A stretch of 64,000 nucleotides of DNA from UBA7672 sp047601145 (lineage in GTDB: Bacteria; Pseudomonadota; Alphaproteobacteria; Caulobacterales; Hyphomonadaceae), in assembly GCA_047601145.1 (NCBI GenBank), contig JASGJW010000001.1:620001-684000 (forward strand), in the 5' to 3' direction. How positions within the stretch are numbered: position 1 is the first letter of the stretch; every line of letters starts with the position of its first letter. Positions 25,338-33,445 of the stretch are shown here, one piece after another. The position numbers and the translations under genes are program-made. The notes under the pieces were generated by a model, which was not told where the DNA came from, ran no database searches, and saw nothing but the letters and a program-made list of their open reading frames with translations.

Positions 25338-25622
25338 GCCCTGTCGGTAATCGTGCGGATGTGGTCAAGCAGACCCCGTTCCAACTCTTCGACCAACCCC
25401 AACTCTTGATGATGCTGCAAGCCGGCATCCTCTGCGCTGGCACCGGCTAGCGCGGCTCCAGTCGCTTCCACGACTTCCGTTCCGTTGCAGATGTCATGAC
25501 ATCCCACCTCATCGACCCGCGGAGCTTCCCGTACGAAACTCCCTCGCAGCGCACCTACTGGGCAACCCTGATTGTCTGTCCCTCGATAGAATGATTCCTT
25601 GCAGCGGGTTTGGGGACCTTCA
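25338..25622. other. Intergenic stretch with no gene I can support
   Basis: About 285 bases. A minus-strand frame (25334-25642) is open but overlaps the end of the TetR gene, has no family resemblance and starts with an implausible leader. I treat it as chance. Confidence 0.4.
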
Positions 25623-26450
25623 ATGAACGTGACAGCGCGCATCCTTGCGTTCGCGGGCTTCAGCCTGTTGGTGTGCCTTGCGGGAAGCTGCGCAACCCCG
25701 TCGAACCTTTCCTACAGCTGTGACGCTCCAGCCAAAGGAAAGACACCTGCCTTCATCTGCAAAGGAAGGGCTGAAGCGTATTTTCCAATTGATGAAAAGG
25801 GTAGAGCGAGGGATGCCCTCGGCTCTTGCAGCGAGCTGAACAAAAACTTCGTGCCCAGCACCGATCTCGACGTCACGATCCTGTCCTTCACCGAATACTA
25901 CGATCAAGACCGGATATACGCCGCATTGAATTCTCCGTTCGACATCTCTGTCGACGTCATGTGCGATAATAAGTCCAAGCGGGTTTATGTGCGCGTCCCC
26001 CAGCACTACATGACGGACTTCACATCAGTCCCGCTGGGCCTCCCGCAGGCCTTTATCCGGACGCTTTCAAAACACATCTACCCTGCCCTGGCGCATGATT
26101 TCCTCTATGCCGTTGCGCCGGCACGGACCGGCGACAAGGACAAGCCAGAGGGCGACCCAGAGAGTTGGTACGACCGGTCGCTGGCCGATGATGTCATCCG
26201 TAACGGTGTGGCAGCGAACGGGTCGAGAGACATTACTCAGGCCACGATTTTTATTACCACCCGACTTGGTGGTAGCGCCTCTTTCGCCGCGAAATCCGAA
26301 CTGAAGCTGTTCGTCAAGGATGGGGAATCCAGCAACGACGGTTTGACTCAGCGTAGGGTTGTTTCGCCTGTAGAAAGTTGGGATCAGGCCGACGGACAGA
26401 AGTGGATGCGCGAAAGTTACGTGAAAATCTGCAACTGGCCCGAGCCTTAG
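25623..26450 (+). CDS. DUF1353 lipoprotein
   Basis: A 275-residue protein. ATG 25623 gives a lipoprotein signal ending LAGSC. The core at about residues 125-190 has the DUF1353 layout: VPQHYMTDFTSVP, later PALAHDFLYAV and a YDRSLADDV helix. DUF1353 proteins are best known from phages and prophages; their function is unknown. Here the domain is embedded in a longer, lipidated protein with an N-terminal Cys-containing section. Codon use looks less GC-biased than that of its neighbours, which hints at acquisition. Confidence 0.75.
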   Translation: MNVTARILAFAGFSLLVCLAGSCATPSNLSYSCDAPAKGKTPAFICKGRAEAYFPIDEKGRARDALGSCSELNKNFVPSTDLDVTILSFTEYYDQDRIYAALNSPFDISVDVMCDNKSKRVYVRVPQHYMTDFTSVPLGLPQAFIRTLSKHIYPALAHDFLYAVAPARTGDKDKPEGDPESWYDRSLADDVIRNGVAANGSRDITQATIFITTRLGGSASFAAKSELKLFVKDGESSNDGLTQRRVVSPVESWDQADGQKWMRESYVKICNWPEP

Positions 26451-26468
26451 CTAGCCCATTGGGCAGCT

Positions 26469-27647
26469 CTACGCCTGCGGCGCTTCCTTCTCGGCCAGAC
26501 GGCGCTTCAGCGCCTCGCTGGCTTTCTCCTTGACGCTCTCCGAGCGCAGCTGACCGCAGGCCGCCAGAATATCCCGTCCGCGCGGGGTACGGATGGGCGA
26601 GGCATACCCTGCGCGGTTCAACACTTCGGCGAACGCCTCGATCGTCTCCCAGTCCGAACACTCGTATTTCGTGCCCGGCCACGGGTTGAACGGAATGAGG
26701 TTGATCTTCGACGGCACGCCCTTGAGCAGCTTCACAAGGTCCTTCGCCTCGGCCAGCGTGTCGTTGACGCCCTTGAGCATCACATACTCGAACGTCACCC
26801 GCTTGGAGTTCGACAGGTCCGGATACTGCCGGATCGCGTCGAACAGCTCTTTGAGATTGTACTTCTTGTTTATCGGGACCAGCTCGTTGCGCAGGTCGTC
26901 GCGCGTCGCATGCAGCGAGATCGCTAGCATCGCGCCCGTGCGCGCGCCCAGTTCCGGAATCTTCGGCGCGACGCCTGCGGTCGAGACCGTGATGCGGCGT
27001 TTCGAGATCGAGATCCCGTCACCATCCGTGATTGTCTCGATCGCCTCGACGACATTGTCGAGATTGTAGAGCGGCTCGCCCATGCCCATGAAGACGATGT
27101 TGGTCAGCAGCCGGTCGCCATCGTTGAGCGGCCGTTCCGCCGTCGGCCACTCCTCCAGTGCATCGCGCGCGATCATCACCTGGTTGACGATCTCGGCCGC
27201 TGACAGATTGCGCACCAGCTTCTGTGTACCCGTATGGCAGAACGAGCAGGTCAGCGTGCAGCCCACTTGCGAGGAGACACACAGCGCGCCCGCCTTGCCC
27301 ACATCCGGAATGTAGACACTCTCGGCCTCGACATTCGGCCCATAGCCGATCAGCCATTTCCGTGTGCCGTCGACCGACACCTGCGCCGCGTGGATGTCTG
27401 GGCGCTCCAGTACGAACTTGTCGCCGAGCAGCGCCCGCAACTCCTTCGCCACGTCCGTCATCCGCGAAAAGTCGGTCACGCCATAATGGTAGATCCAGCG
27501 CCACAGCTGGCTCGCCCGCATCCGCGCCTTCTTCTCCTCGACGCCCGCGCCGATCAGCGCCTGGCGCAGCCCCTCACGCCCCAGCCCCGCAAGGTTGGAA
27601 GGCCGCGTCACAGCGGGCTTGCGCGAAAGATCGAGTTCCACGGACAT
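26469..27647 (-). CDS. rlmN: Dual-specificity RNA methyltransferase RlmN
   Basis: A 392-residue radical-SAM enzyme that methylates C2 of A2503 in 23S rRNA and A37 of some tRNAs. The CxxxCxxC cluster motif is CTLTCSFC, followed by HTGTQ. Other RlmN signatures are WIYHYGVTDFSRMTDVAKELR near the N-terminus, NIVFMGMGEPLYN and LHATRDDLRNELVPINKKY. The resolving cysteine of the family lies in the C-terminal CGQLR. Single gene. Confidence 0.95.
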   Translation of the reverse strand: MSVELDLSRKPAVTRPSNLAGLGREGLRQALIGAGVEEKKARMRASQLWRWIYHYGVTDFSRMTDVAKELRALLGDKFVLERPDIHAAQVSVDGTRKWLIGYGPNVEAESVYIPDVGKAGALCVSSQVGCTLTCSFCHTGTQKLVRNLSAAEIVNQVMIARDALEEWPTAERPLNDGDRLLTNIVFMGMGEPLYNLDNVVEAIETITDGDGISISKRRITVSTAGVAPKIPELGARTGAMLAISLHATRDDLRNELVPINKKYNLKELFDAIRQYPDLSNSKRVTFEYVMLKGVNDTLAEAKDLVKLLKGVPSKINLIPFNPWPGTKYECSDWETIEAFAEVLNRAGYASPIRTPRGRDILAACGQLRSESVKEKASEALKRRLAEKEAPQA

Positions 27648-27856
27648 TTGCCGGGCTCATACCTCAAACCGGTAAATCGCGCGATACCCTGCGCTGCAGG
27701 CGCGAACAGGGGCCAAAACGCCTCGCATTACAGCGCAATTTTGCCGCCCGGCCAGGGTCAGCGTGACAGCGAAACCTTCCCTTGGCGTCAGCCCTCTCCA
27801 TTTTGCCGGTGGTCAAACTTGAGGCATGATCGACGACCGAAACGGGGGAGAGGACG

Positions 27857-28972
27857 ATGGCGTCTCGCACACTGTGCGCTCTGTTGGCAGCGACGATCTT
27901 CATTGCGGCGCCTGCCATGGCCCAATCGAACAATCCGCTGTCGCCGGAGAAAGGCCTGTGGAACAGGCCGGACTATGAAGCCGTCTACAAGGCCGAGCGC
28001 GTCGAGGAAAACGCGGGACGTGAACTTGCTGCTCTCCGGCTGGATGCGGTCGCTGCGCTGGAAAGGAAAGACTACGCGGCGGCTGACACGAAGCTGCGCG
28101 AACTCCTTCAGCGCGAACTGGCGCCGCTGGACGCCAACTTCCTGATGGGCCTTACCCAGGCCGGACTCGGCAGGTGGAGCGACGCGAAAAGATTCCTCGA
28201 GATCGCGGTCGAGAAGGAACCGAAACGGCCGGAGCCGAAGACGCGTCTCGGCCTTGCCTATGCGCAGCTCAATAATCTCGACGGCGTCCGGCAGCAGCGT
28301 GCAGCGCTCGCTAGCCTCGACAGCCAGTGCGGCAAGACGTGCCCAGATGCAAAGTGGATCGCCGAAGGCCTTGTGGTGCTCGACGAGCGACTGGACCCCA
28401 CGCGCATCACCATGCAGGTCATTCCGGCCGCAGCGACCGCGCCGGCGGCCACGCCGGTGGCGAACGCCGGCCCATTCATTCCCGTCGAGATCGACCCCGG
28501 CAAGTACAACATTGTCGCCTTCCAGGATCAGCACGATCTCTATGACCTGCTGACCAAGGACGGCCGTTGTCCGCCCAAGAAGCTGGCCGACCCGCGCCAG
28601 CCCTGCGCCCTTATCCTCTACGTTCCCAAGGGCGAAGCGCGCGCCGGCCGGGCCGCCAACTTCAAGCCGGTTTTCGGCGTCGTCTCGCGGAAGACGATCT
28701 GGGCGATCCACGACAAGAAGCTGCAGAAGGTGCAGGTCGAGGATCTCTATTTCGACAATGACGACGTCATCGGCGACAAGGGTGCGATGTACACATCGAT
28801 CGCGATCATTGGGAACGCCGAGAACAAGGCCAACTGTGCAAAGGGCCTGCCCTGCCTGAGCAGTCTGGTCGCACAGGACATGTTCGCGATGTACGGCAAC
28901 ATGCCCGACTCCGTCGTCGGCGTGATCTGGGGCGAAGGCATGAAGGACGTCGGCACCGTTCGCATCCGGTAA
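27857..28972 (+). CDS. Exported TPR-containing protein, paralogue of the gene at 60762
   Basis: A 371-residue protein with a Sec signal (…PAMAQ) and GGGGGAGAGGA upstream of ATG 27857. Residues ~60-150 carry TPR-like helices (ALERKDYAAADTKLRELL, GRWSDAKRFLEIAV). A CGKTCPDAKW motif follows, then a Pro/Ala linker. The C-terminal half (~215-371) shares KYNIVAFQDQHDLYDLL, QPCALILYVPKG, TIWAIHDKKLQKVQVEDLYF and the final KDVGTVRIR with the gene at 60762. The function is unknown; a periplasmic complex scaffold is plausible. Confidence 0.8.
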   Translation: MASRTLCALLAATIFIAAPAMAQSNNPLSPEKGLWNRPDYEAVYKAERVEENAGRELAALRLDAVAALERKDYAAADTKLRELLQRELAPLDANFLMGLTQAGLGRWSDAKRFLEIAVEKEPKRPEPKTRLGLAYAQLNNLDGVRQQRAALASLDSQCGKTCPDAKWIAEGLVVLDERLDPTRITMQVIPAAATAPAATPVANAGPFIPVEIDPGKYNIVAFQDQHDLYDLLTKDGRCPPKKLADPRQPCALILYVPKGEARAGRAANFKPVFGVVSRKTIWAIHDKKLQKVQVEDLYFDNDDVIGDKGAMYTSIAIIGNAENKANCAKGLPCLSSLVAQDMFAMYGNMPDSVVGVIWGEGMKDVGTVRIR

Positions 28973-29101
28973 GCTGCACCGCGCACGAGACAACCAGCGC
29001 GAAACTCGGCGCGCCCATCATTGCCATTGGCCTCTTCCCTCATGCCGGACGAACTTCCCACAGCCCGCTGACAGCCGACTGGCGGCAATCCGGAACGCCG
29101 C

Positions 29102-29150
29102 TTGACCCGGCCCCTTGGGCCGGTCCGATAGACATGTCTGTTCAACAGAC
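29102..29150 (+). promoter_or_regulatory. MerR-type promoter with 19-bp spacer and operator dyads
   Basis: TTGACC (29102-29107) and GATAGA (29127-29132) are 19 bases apart, the long spacing typical of MerR-activated promoters. Between them lies the perfect dyad CCGGCCC-CTT-GGGCCGG (29107-29123). A second perfect palindrome, GTCTGTTCAACAGAC, spans 29136-29150 just before the ribosome site. Autoregulation of the downstream MerR gene is likely. Confidence 0.7.
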
Positions 29151-29161
29151 AGAGGTGATTC

Positions 29162-30139
29162 GTGACGTTCCTCTCTCCCGCCGACGCCGCCCGCCAGCTT
29201 CGTGTCTCCGCGAAGGCGCTTCGCCTCTATGAAGAGCGGGGCCTGCTCACGCCTGGGCGCACGCCTGCCGGCTGGCGCACCTATGGCCCCGCCGAGATGG
29301 TCCGCGCAGAAGAGATCGTCGCGCTTCGTGCGTTGGGCTTTTCGCTCGCACAGGTCGCCCGCGTTCTCTCGGGCGATGCCTCCGGCCTTGAACCCGCGCT
29401 CGCCGCGCACCAGTCCGCACTTGAAGGCCGCCTCCGCCATCTCACCGGAGCCATCGATCGTATCCGCGACCTGCGGCGCGATCTCGCCACCGGCGCCACG
29501 CCCGCCATCTCCGACCTCACGGGGCTAAAGGCCGCGCCAGCCATCGCGTTCAACCTGCCCTGGCCATGGGACGGCGAGCGCTTCGAACTGCGCGGTATCC
29601 GTCCTCTCACCTGGCTCACGGGCCCGCTGTTCAGCGGCAAGACGAAGCTCGCAATGCGCCTCGCCGAGGTTCTTCCCGGCGCATCCTTCATCGGCCTCGA
29701 ACGTCAAGCGCCAGAAACGCTCGGCGATCATGCCAGCAAGGCACTCGCCTGGCTGATCGAGGATGGCGCGAGCGACACGCTCGCCCTGCGCGCCCTCCTC
29801 GCCGCGCTCGATACGGCAGGTGATGGAGCGCTCGTCATCGACCTTATCGAACAGGGCCTCGCGGAAGCCACCCAGCTCGCCCTTGCCGCGCACCTCCGCG
29901 CGCGCGGACCCGGCGCTCGTCCCGTCTTCGCCATGACGCGCTCGACTGCCATGCTTGATCTCGCCGCCTGCGGCCCGGGCGAGGAGATCATCCTCTGCCC
30001 CGCCAACCACAGCCCGCCGCTGATCGTCAGCCCACATCCCGGCGCGCCCGGTTATGAAGCCGTCGCCACCTGCCTCGCCCCGCCGGACGTCCGCGCCCGA
30101 ACGGAAGGCGTCATCGCCTTTCGCCCGCCGGCGGCCTAG
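29162..30139 (+). CDS. MerR-family regulator fused to a P-loop ATPase-like domain
   Basis: A 325-residue protein starting at GTG 29162, preceded by AGAGGTG. Residues ~5-75 are a MerR winged helix (LSPADAARQLRVSAKALRLYEERGLL … RTYGPAEM), and a coiled coil follows to ~115. The C-terminal ~190 residues are not a standard MerR effector domain. They contain a Walker A motif GPLFSGKT at about residue 158, and a possible Walker B run of hydrophobics ending in Asp (GALVIDLIEQ). This suggests NTP sensing or hydrolysis. Its own promoter has MerR architecture. Most MerR proteins are 120-150 residues. Confidence 0.8.
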   Translation: MTFLSPADAARQLRVSAKALRLYEERGLLTPGRTPAGWRTYGPAEMVRAEEIVALRALGFSLAQVARVLSGDASGLEPALAAHQSALEGRLRHLTGAIDRIRDLRRDLATGATPAISDLTGLKAAPAIAFNLPWPWDGERFELRGIRPLTWLTGPLFSGKTKLAMRLAEVLPGASFIGLERQAPETLGDHASKALAWLIEDGASDTLALRALLAALDTAGDGALVIDLIEQGLAEATQLALAAHLRARGPGARPVFAMTRSTAMLDLAACGPGEEIILCPANHSPPLIVSPHPGAPGYEAVATCLAPPDVRARTEGVIAFRPPAA

Positions 30140-30166
30140 CTTTGCGACGCGCCACCGGCGATCGAT

Positions 30167-30532
30167 TCAAGCGAAGGCCATCCAAAGAAATACCGGCCAG
30201 GCCAGCACGATGAAGGCGAAGCAACTCGCAATACCCGCAGGCAGTCGGGCCCTCCGCCTCGCCGCCGGCGCCACGAAGACAGCAAGCCAGGTTGCCTTGT
30301 AGGCAACCTGCATAGCCAGCAGGGGCGCAAGAAGCCGCGGATAGAAAAGGCCGACAGCCGACGCGAGCAGGATCGACAACCAGAGGCTGCCAACAAGCAG
30401 CTCCAGACCTCGCGACGAAGCAACGGCGCCCTGAAACACGATCGCCTCGCCGCGCCCGGCAAACATCGCCAGACAAACGGGTGCGAGTACCGCGATGTTG
30501 AGCGCAAACGGAATTTGCAGCCAGATATCCAC
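30167..30532 (-). CDS. Small four-helix membrane protein
   Basis: A 121-residue protein starting at GTG 30532, with an AGGTGG-type ribosome site upstream. Four hydrophobic segments cover almost all of it (ALNIAVLAPVCLAMF; LLVGSLWLSILLASAVGLFY; LLAPLLAMQVAYKATWLAVFVA; CFAFIVLAWPVFLWM). No catalytic motif is seen. It faces the MerR-ATPase gene tail to tail. Confidence 0.7.
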   Translation of the reverse strand: MDIWLQIPFALNIAVLAPVCLAMFAGRGEAIVFQGAVASSRGLELLVGSLWLSILLASAVGLFYPRLLAPLLAMQVAYKATWLAVFVAPAARRRARLPAGIASCFAFIVLAWPVFLWMAFA

Positions 30533-30594
30533 GCGCCACCTCCGTATTATTTACGCTGTAAGCGCAAAACGGATCATTGGCCCTGCAGAAATTT

Positions 30595-30963
30595 TCAGTC
30601 CCTGTCGGCCTGAAGCTCGATGATCGGCTTGAAGCCGCCCCAGAACATGCGCTTGCCGTCGAAGGGCATTGTTGCGGGGTCCATCTGCATGCTGGGGTCG
30701 GCCATCACGACCTTCATGACCGCGTCGCGGTGCTTGCGGTTCCTGTAGACCGCGAAGGCGAACACCACGGTCTCGCCCTCCTTCTTCTTCACCGCCTTGT
30801 AGAAGTCCGTCGACTTGCCCGCCGGCACGTCGTCGGCCAGGCACTCCCAGTACTGAAGAGCACCCGCCTTCATCCAGGCCTTGGACGCCTTCTTCGCCTG
30901 CCGCTTGTATTCGTCGAGATTGGCTTCCGGCACGGGAAGGATGAAACCGTCGACATAGGCCAT
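30595..30963 (-). CDS. DUF1428 family protein
   Basis: A 122-residue protein with the features of DUF1428: the opening MAYVDGFILPVP, a central YWECLADDVPAGK and a late MPFDGKRMFWGGF. These are dimeric alpha-beta-barrel (ferredoxin-like) proteins of unknown function. Such genes often lie near YCII-like and ECF sigma factor genes, as here. Confidence 0.9.
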   Translation of the reverse strand: MAYVDGFILPVPEANLDEYKRQAKKASKAWMKAGALQYWECLADDVPAGKSTDFYKAVKKKEGETVVFAFAVYRNRKHRDAVMKVVMADPSMQMDPATMPFDGKRMFWGGFKPIIELQADRD

Positions 30964-31073
30964 GGCGTGTCCTCTCTTGCTTGGATCGTGGCTGGGGACA
31001 CTAGGCGGCGAACCCCGCCGGACAAGGCGAACACGGTGTAATCAGGATTTTTTGACCGAAAGCCGGTTGAGCC

Positions 31074-31100
31074 TGTCGACCAGCGGGTGTCCCGTCCGTC
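31074..31100 (+). promoter_or_regulatory. Candidate ECF42-type promoter of the YCII gene
   Basis: TGTCGA (31074-31079) and CGTC (31097-31100) are separated by 17 bases, about 30 bases before the YCII start codon. As I recall it, the published ECF42 motif has TGTCGA at -35 and CGA/TC at -10. The sigma gene itself lies just downstream, so autoregulation fits. Confidence 0.55.
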
Positions 31101-31131
31101 CTGCTGGTGAAGACCCCAAACGGAGACACCG

Positions 31132-31503
31132 ATGCGCTACATGTATCTCGTCAAATCCTGCCATGGCGGCATGCCGCCCCAGCGCCTGTTCGAGGAACTC
31201 GACAAGATGGCGCAACAGGCCATCAAGTCTGGCGCAATGATCGACTCGGGCGGCCTCATGCCGCTTCAGGCCGGCAGCGCCCACATCAAGCTCGAGAACG
31301 GCAAGGTCACTGTCATCGACATGCCGCTTGCGGAAGCGAAGGAAGTCGTCGGCGGCTACGCCATCTTCGAATTCAGGACGCGCGAGGAAGCGATCCAGTC
31401 CGGCATCGACTTCATGGAAGTTCACCGCAAGTACGGCGAAGGTTGGGAAGGCACGTGCGAGATGCGTCCGATGATGACGAACCCGCACGCCCCCAACGGC
31501 TAG
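31132..31503 (+). CDS. YCII-related (DGPF-type) protein
   Basis: A 123-residue ferredoxin-like protein of the YCII/DGPF family: MRYMYLVKSCHGGMPP at the start, DSGGLMPL and GGYAIFEFRTREEAIQ in the middle. Proteins of this family are the standard genomic partner of ECF42 sigma factors; their biochemical activity is unknown. The sigma gene begins 34 bases downstream, so the two are one operon. Confidence 0.88.
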   Translation: MRYMYLVKSCHGGMPPQRLFEELDKMAQQAIKSGAMIDSGGLMPLQAGSAHIKLENGKVTVIDMPLAEAKEVVGGYAIFEFRTREEAIQSGIDFMEVHRKYGEGWEGTCEMRPMMTNPHAPNG

Positions 31504-31537
31504 ACGCCTGGCGATCCATCGGCTTCAGTCGGCGGCC

Positions 31538-32794
31538 ATGACAGCCGCCGACACACATCGCGCGGTCCTCGCCGTCTGGCGGACCGAACAGCAGCGGCTA
31601 GTCGCCATCCTGTCGCGCATGCTGCGCGATGTGCCGCTGGCCGAAGAATTCGCCCAGGAAGCCCTTCTCGCCGCGCTGGAAACCTGGCCCGAGCGGGGCG
31701 TGCCGGATCAGCCTGCCGCCTGGCTCATCACCACGGCCAAGCGCCGCGCCCTCGACCATATCCGCCGCGACCAGATGCTGGCGCGCAAGCACCAGACGCT
31801 GTTGCGCGACCTGGAGTCGGAGCAGGAAACCATGCCCGGTCCTGACGCCCATCTCGACGATGACATGGGCGATGATATCCTCCGTCTCGTCTTCACCGCC
31901 TGCCACCCCATCCTGGCGCGCGAACAGCGCACGGCCCTCACCCTCCGCATGGTCGGCGGCCTCACCACGGAAGAGATTGCCCGCGCCTTTCTCGCCACGA
32001 CGCCCGCCATCCAGCAGCGCATCGTCCGAGCCAAGCGCACGCTCTCCGAATCTGGGCTTGCCTACGAAACGCCGCATGGCCCCGAACTGGCGCAACGCCT
32101 CCAGTCCGTCCTCGAAGTCCTCTACCTCATCTTCAACGAAGGCTATGCGGCCACCTCGGGTGAAGACCTGATGCGGCCGCAGCTCTGCGATGAAGCCCTG
32201 CGCCTCGCCCGTATCCTCGCCGCCCTGATGCCGAACGAACCGGAAGCCCACGGCCTTCTCGGCCTCATGGAACTTCACGCCTCGCGCGCGCCCGCTCGCA
32301 CCGACGCCAATGGCGATCCAATCCTCCTCCTCGACCAGAACCGCCTGCACTGGGATCGCCTGCTCATCCGCCGCGGCCTCGCCGCGCTCGAGCGCGCGCA
32401 ACAGCTCGGCGGCGGGGACGGTTTCTACACGCTGCAGGCCACGATCCTGGCCGTCCACGCCCGCACGCTCGACCCCGCCGAAACCAACTGGCGCGAGATC
32501 GCAAATACCTACGCTACGCTCTACGCCCTCACCCGCTCCCCGGTCGTGGCGCTCAACCAGGCCATCGCCCTCGGCATGGCCGAAGGCCCCGCCACTGGTC
32601 TCGCTCTCCTCGATTCACTCGCAGACCATCCCGCGCTCAAGGCTTATCACCTCTATCCAGCCTCTCGCGCCGACATGCTCGAAAAGCTCGGCCGCAAGGG
32701 GGAAGCTGCCGCCGAGTTCCAACGCGCCGCCACCCTTGCAACCAACGACCGCGAACGCGCCTTTCTCACCAAACGCGCCGAAGCCAACAGCTGA
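31538..32794 (+). CDS. ECF42-type RNA polymerase sigma factor with C-terminal TPR extension
   Basis: A 418-residue protein. Sigma region 2 is at ~10-80 (FAQEALLAALETWPERGVPDQPAAWLITTAKRRALDHIRR) and region 4 at ~120-175 (LTLRMVGGLTTEEIARAFLATTPAIQQRIVRAKR). Beyond this lies the long helical DUF6596/TPR-like extension (~180-418, LIFNEGYAAT, GLLALMELHASR-type helices) that marks ECF42. In that group there is no anti-sigma factor and the extension itself is needed for activity. The adjacent YCII gene completes the usual pair. Confidence 0.9.
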   Translation: MTAADTHRAVLAVWRTEQQRLVAILSRMLRDVPLAEEFAQEALLAALETWPERGVPDQPAAWLITTAKRRALDHIRRDQMLARKHQTLLRDLESEQETMPGPDAHLDDDMGDDILRLVFTACHPILAREQRTALTLRMVGGLTTEEIARAFLATTPAIQQRIVRAKRTLSESGLAYETPHGPELAQRLQSVLEVLYLIFNEGYAATSGEDLMRPQLCDEALRLARILAALMPNEPEAHGLLGLMELHASRAPARTDANGDPILLLDQNRLHWDRLLIRRGLAALERAQQLGGGDGFYTLQATILAVHARTLDPAETNWREIANTYATLYALTRSPVVALNQAIALGMAEGPATGLALLDSLADHPALKAYHLYPASRADMLEKLGRKGEAAAEFQRAATLATNDRERAFLTKRAEANS

Positions 32795-32841
32795 GCGGCT
32801 TGATTGAAACAGCCCGCCCGCGGCGGTAAGGCTCTCTTGCA

Positions 32842-32951
32842 CGGCCGGGGTCGTTCAAGGGTGCAGGCTCGACCTGCTGCATCCGGGTAGGACGCGTGGC
32901 CAGCCTGTCGAGGGGTACGCGAGATGCGGGTTCAAGTCCCGCCTCCGGTCG
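32842..32951 (+). ncRNA. tRNA-like fold with long variable region (uncertain)
   Basis: 32926-32942 forms a perfect T arm (GCGGG-TTCAAGT-CCCGC) with the invariant TTC, A58 and C61 positions. 32842-32850 pairs with 32943-32951 over nine bases (two G-T pairs), stacked directly on that arm. 32873-32891 can form an anticodon-like stem-loop (CCTGCT/GGTAGG, seven-base loop), but the loop lacks T33. CGCGT/ACGCG could make a long variable arm, and the D stem is weak. There is no encoded CCA. It could be a non-canonical tRNA, a decayed one, or chance. Confidence 0.3.
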
Positions 32952-33032
32952 TGCGTGAGTGGCGCTGCAGTATCCGAATCGGAACCGTCCCGACGAGCGC
33001 GAGTTTCACTCCAATAGCCCAGGAGAAGCACC

Positions 33033-33428
33033 ATGACGGACGCCGCGCCGAGCAGGGACGAGATAATCAAGCTGGAACGCTCCTACTGGGACGCGATGAA
33101 ACGCAAGGACGGGAGCAAGACTTCGGAACTCTCCGGCGACCCAGCGCTCGCCACCGGCATGAACGGCGTCATGCGCATTCCGAAGACGAAGATGGGCCAG
33201 ATGACCGAAGAGGGAAAATGGACCCTCGAATCCTACGAGTTCGACAATATCGAGGTGTCCTCCCCGACGCCCGACGTCGCCATCATCGCCTACACGGTGA
33301 AGCAGAACGTCACGATGGATGGCGAGCCGCAGAGCTTCCGCGCCGCCGACAGCTCAACCTGGATCCGCGGACCTAAGGGCTGGGAATGCCATGCCCACAG
33401 CGAGAGCATCCTGCAGGACAAGCATTAG
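33033..33428 (+). CDS. NTF2-like (DUF4440-type) protein
   Basis: A 131-residue cytosolic protein with the cystatin-like fold pattern of DUF4440: an early IIKLERSYWDAMKRKD helix, then strands EEGKWTLESYEFDNIEVS and VAIIAYTVKQNVT, then STWIRGPKGWECHAHSES. Such proteins often stand next to ECF sigma factors and may be part of the same regulon. GCCTGTCGA occurs at 32903-32911 upstream, as it does upstream of the YCII gene, but I see no matching -10. Confidence 0.78.
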   Translation: MTDAAPSRDEIIKLERSYWDAMKRKDGSKTSELSGDPALATGMNGVMRIPKTKMGQMTEEGKWTLESYEFDNIEVSSPTPDVAIIAYTVKQNVTMDGEPQSFRAADSSTWIRGPKGWECHAHSESILQDKH

Positions 33429-33445
33429 GTTTTTGCCGGGCGCTC

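Noticed and set aside
25334..25642. Minus-strand frame of 102 residues after the TetR gene
   Set aside because: No ribosome site, overlaps the TetR end and the start of the DUF1353 gene, and resembles no family.
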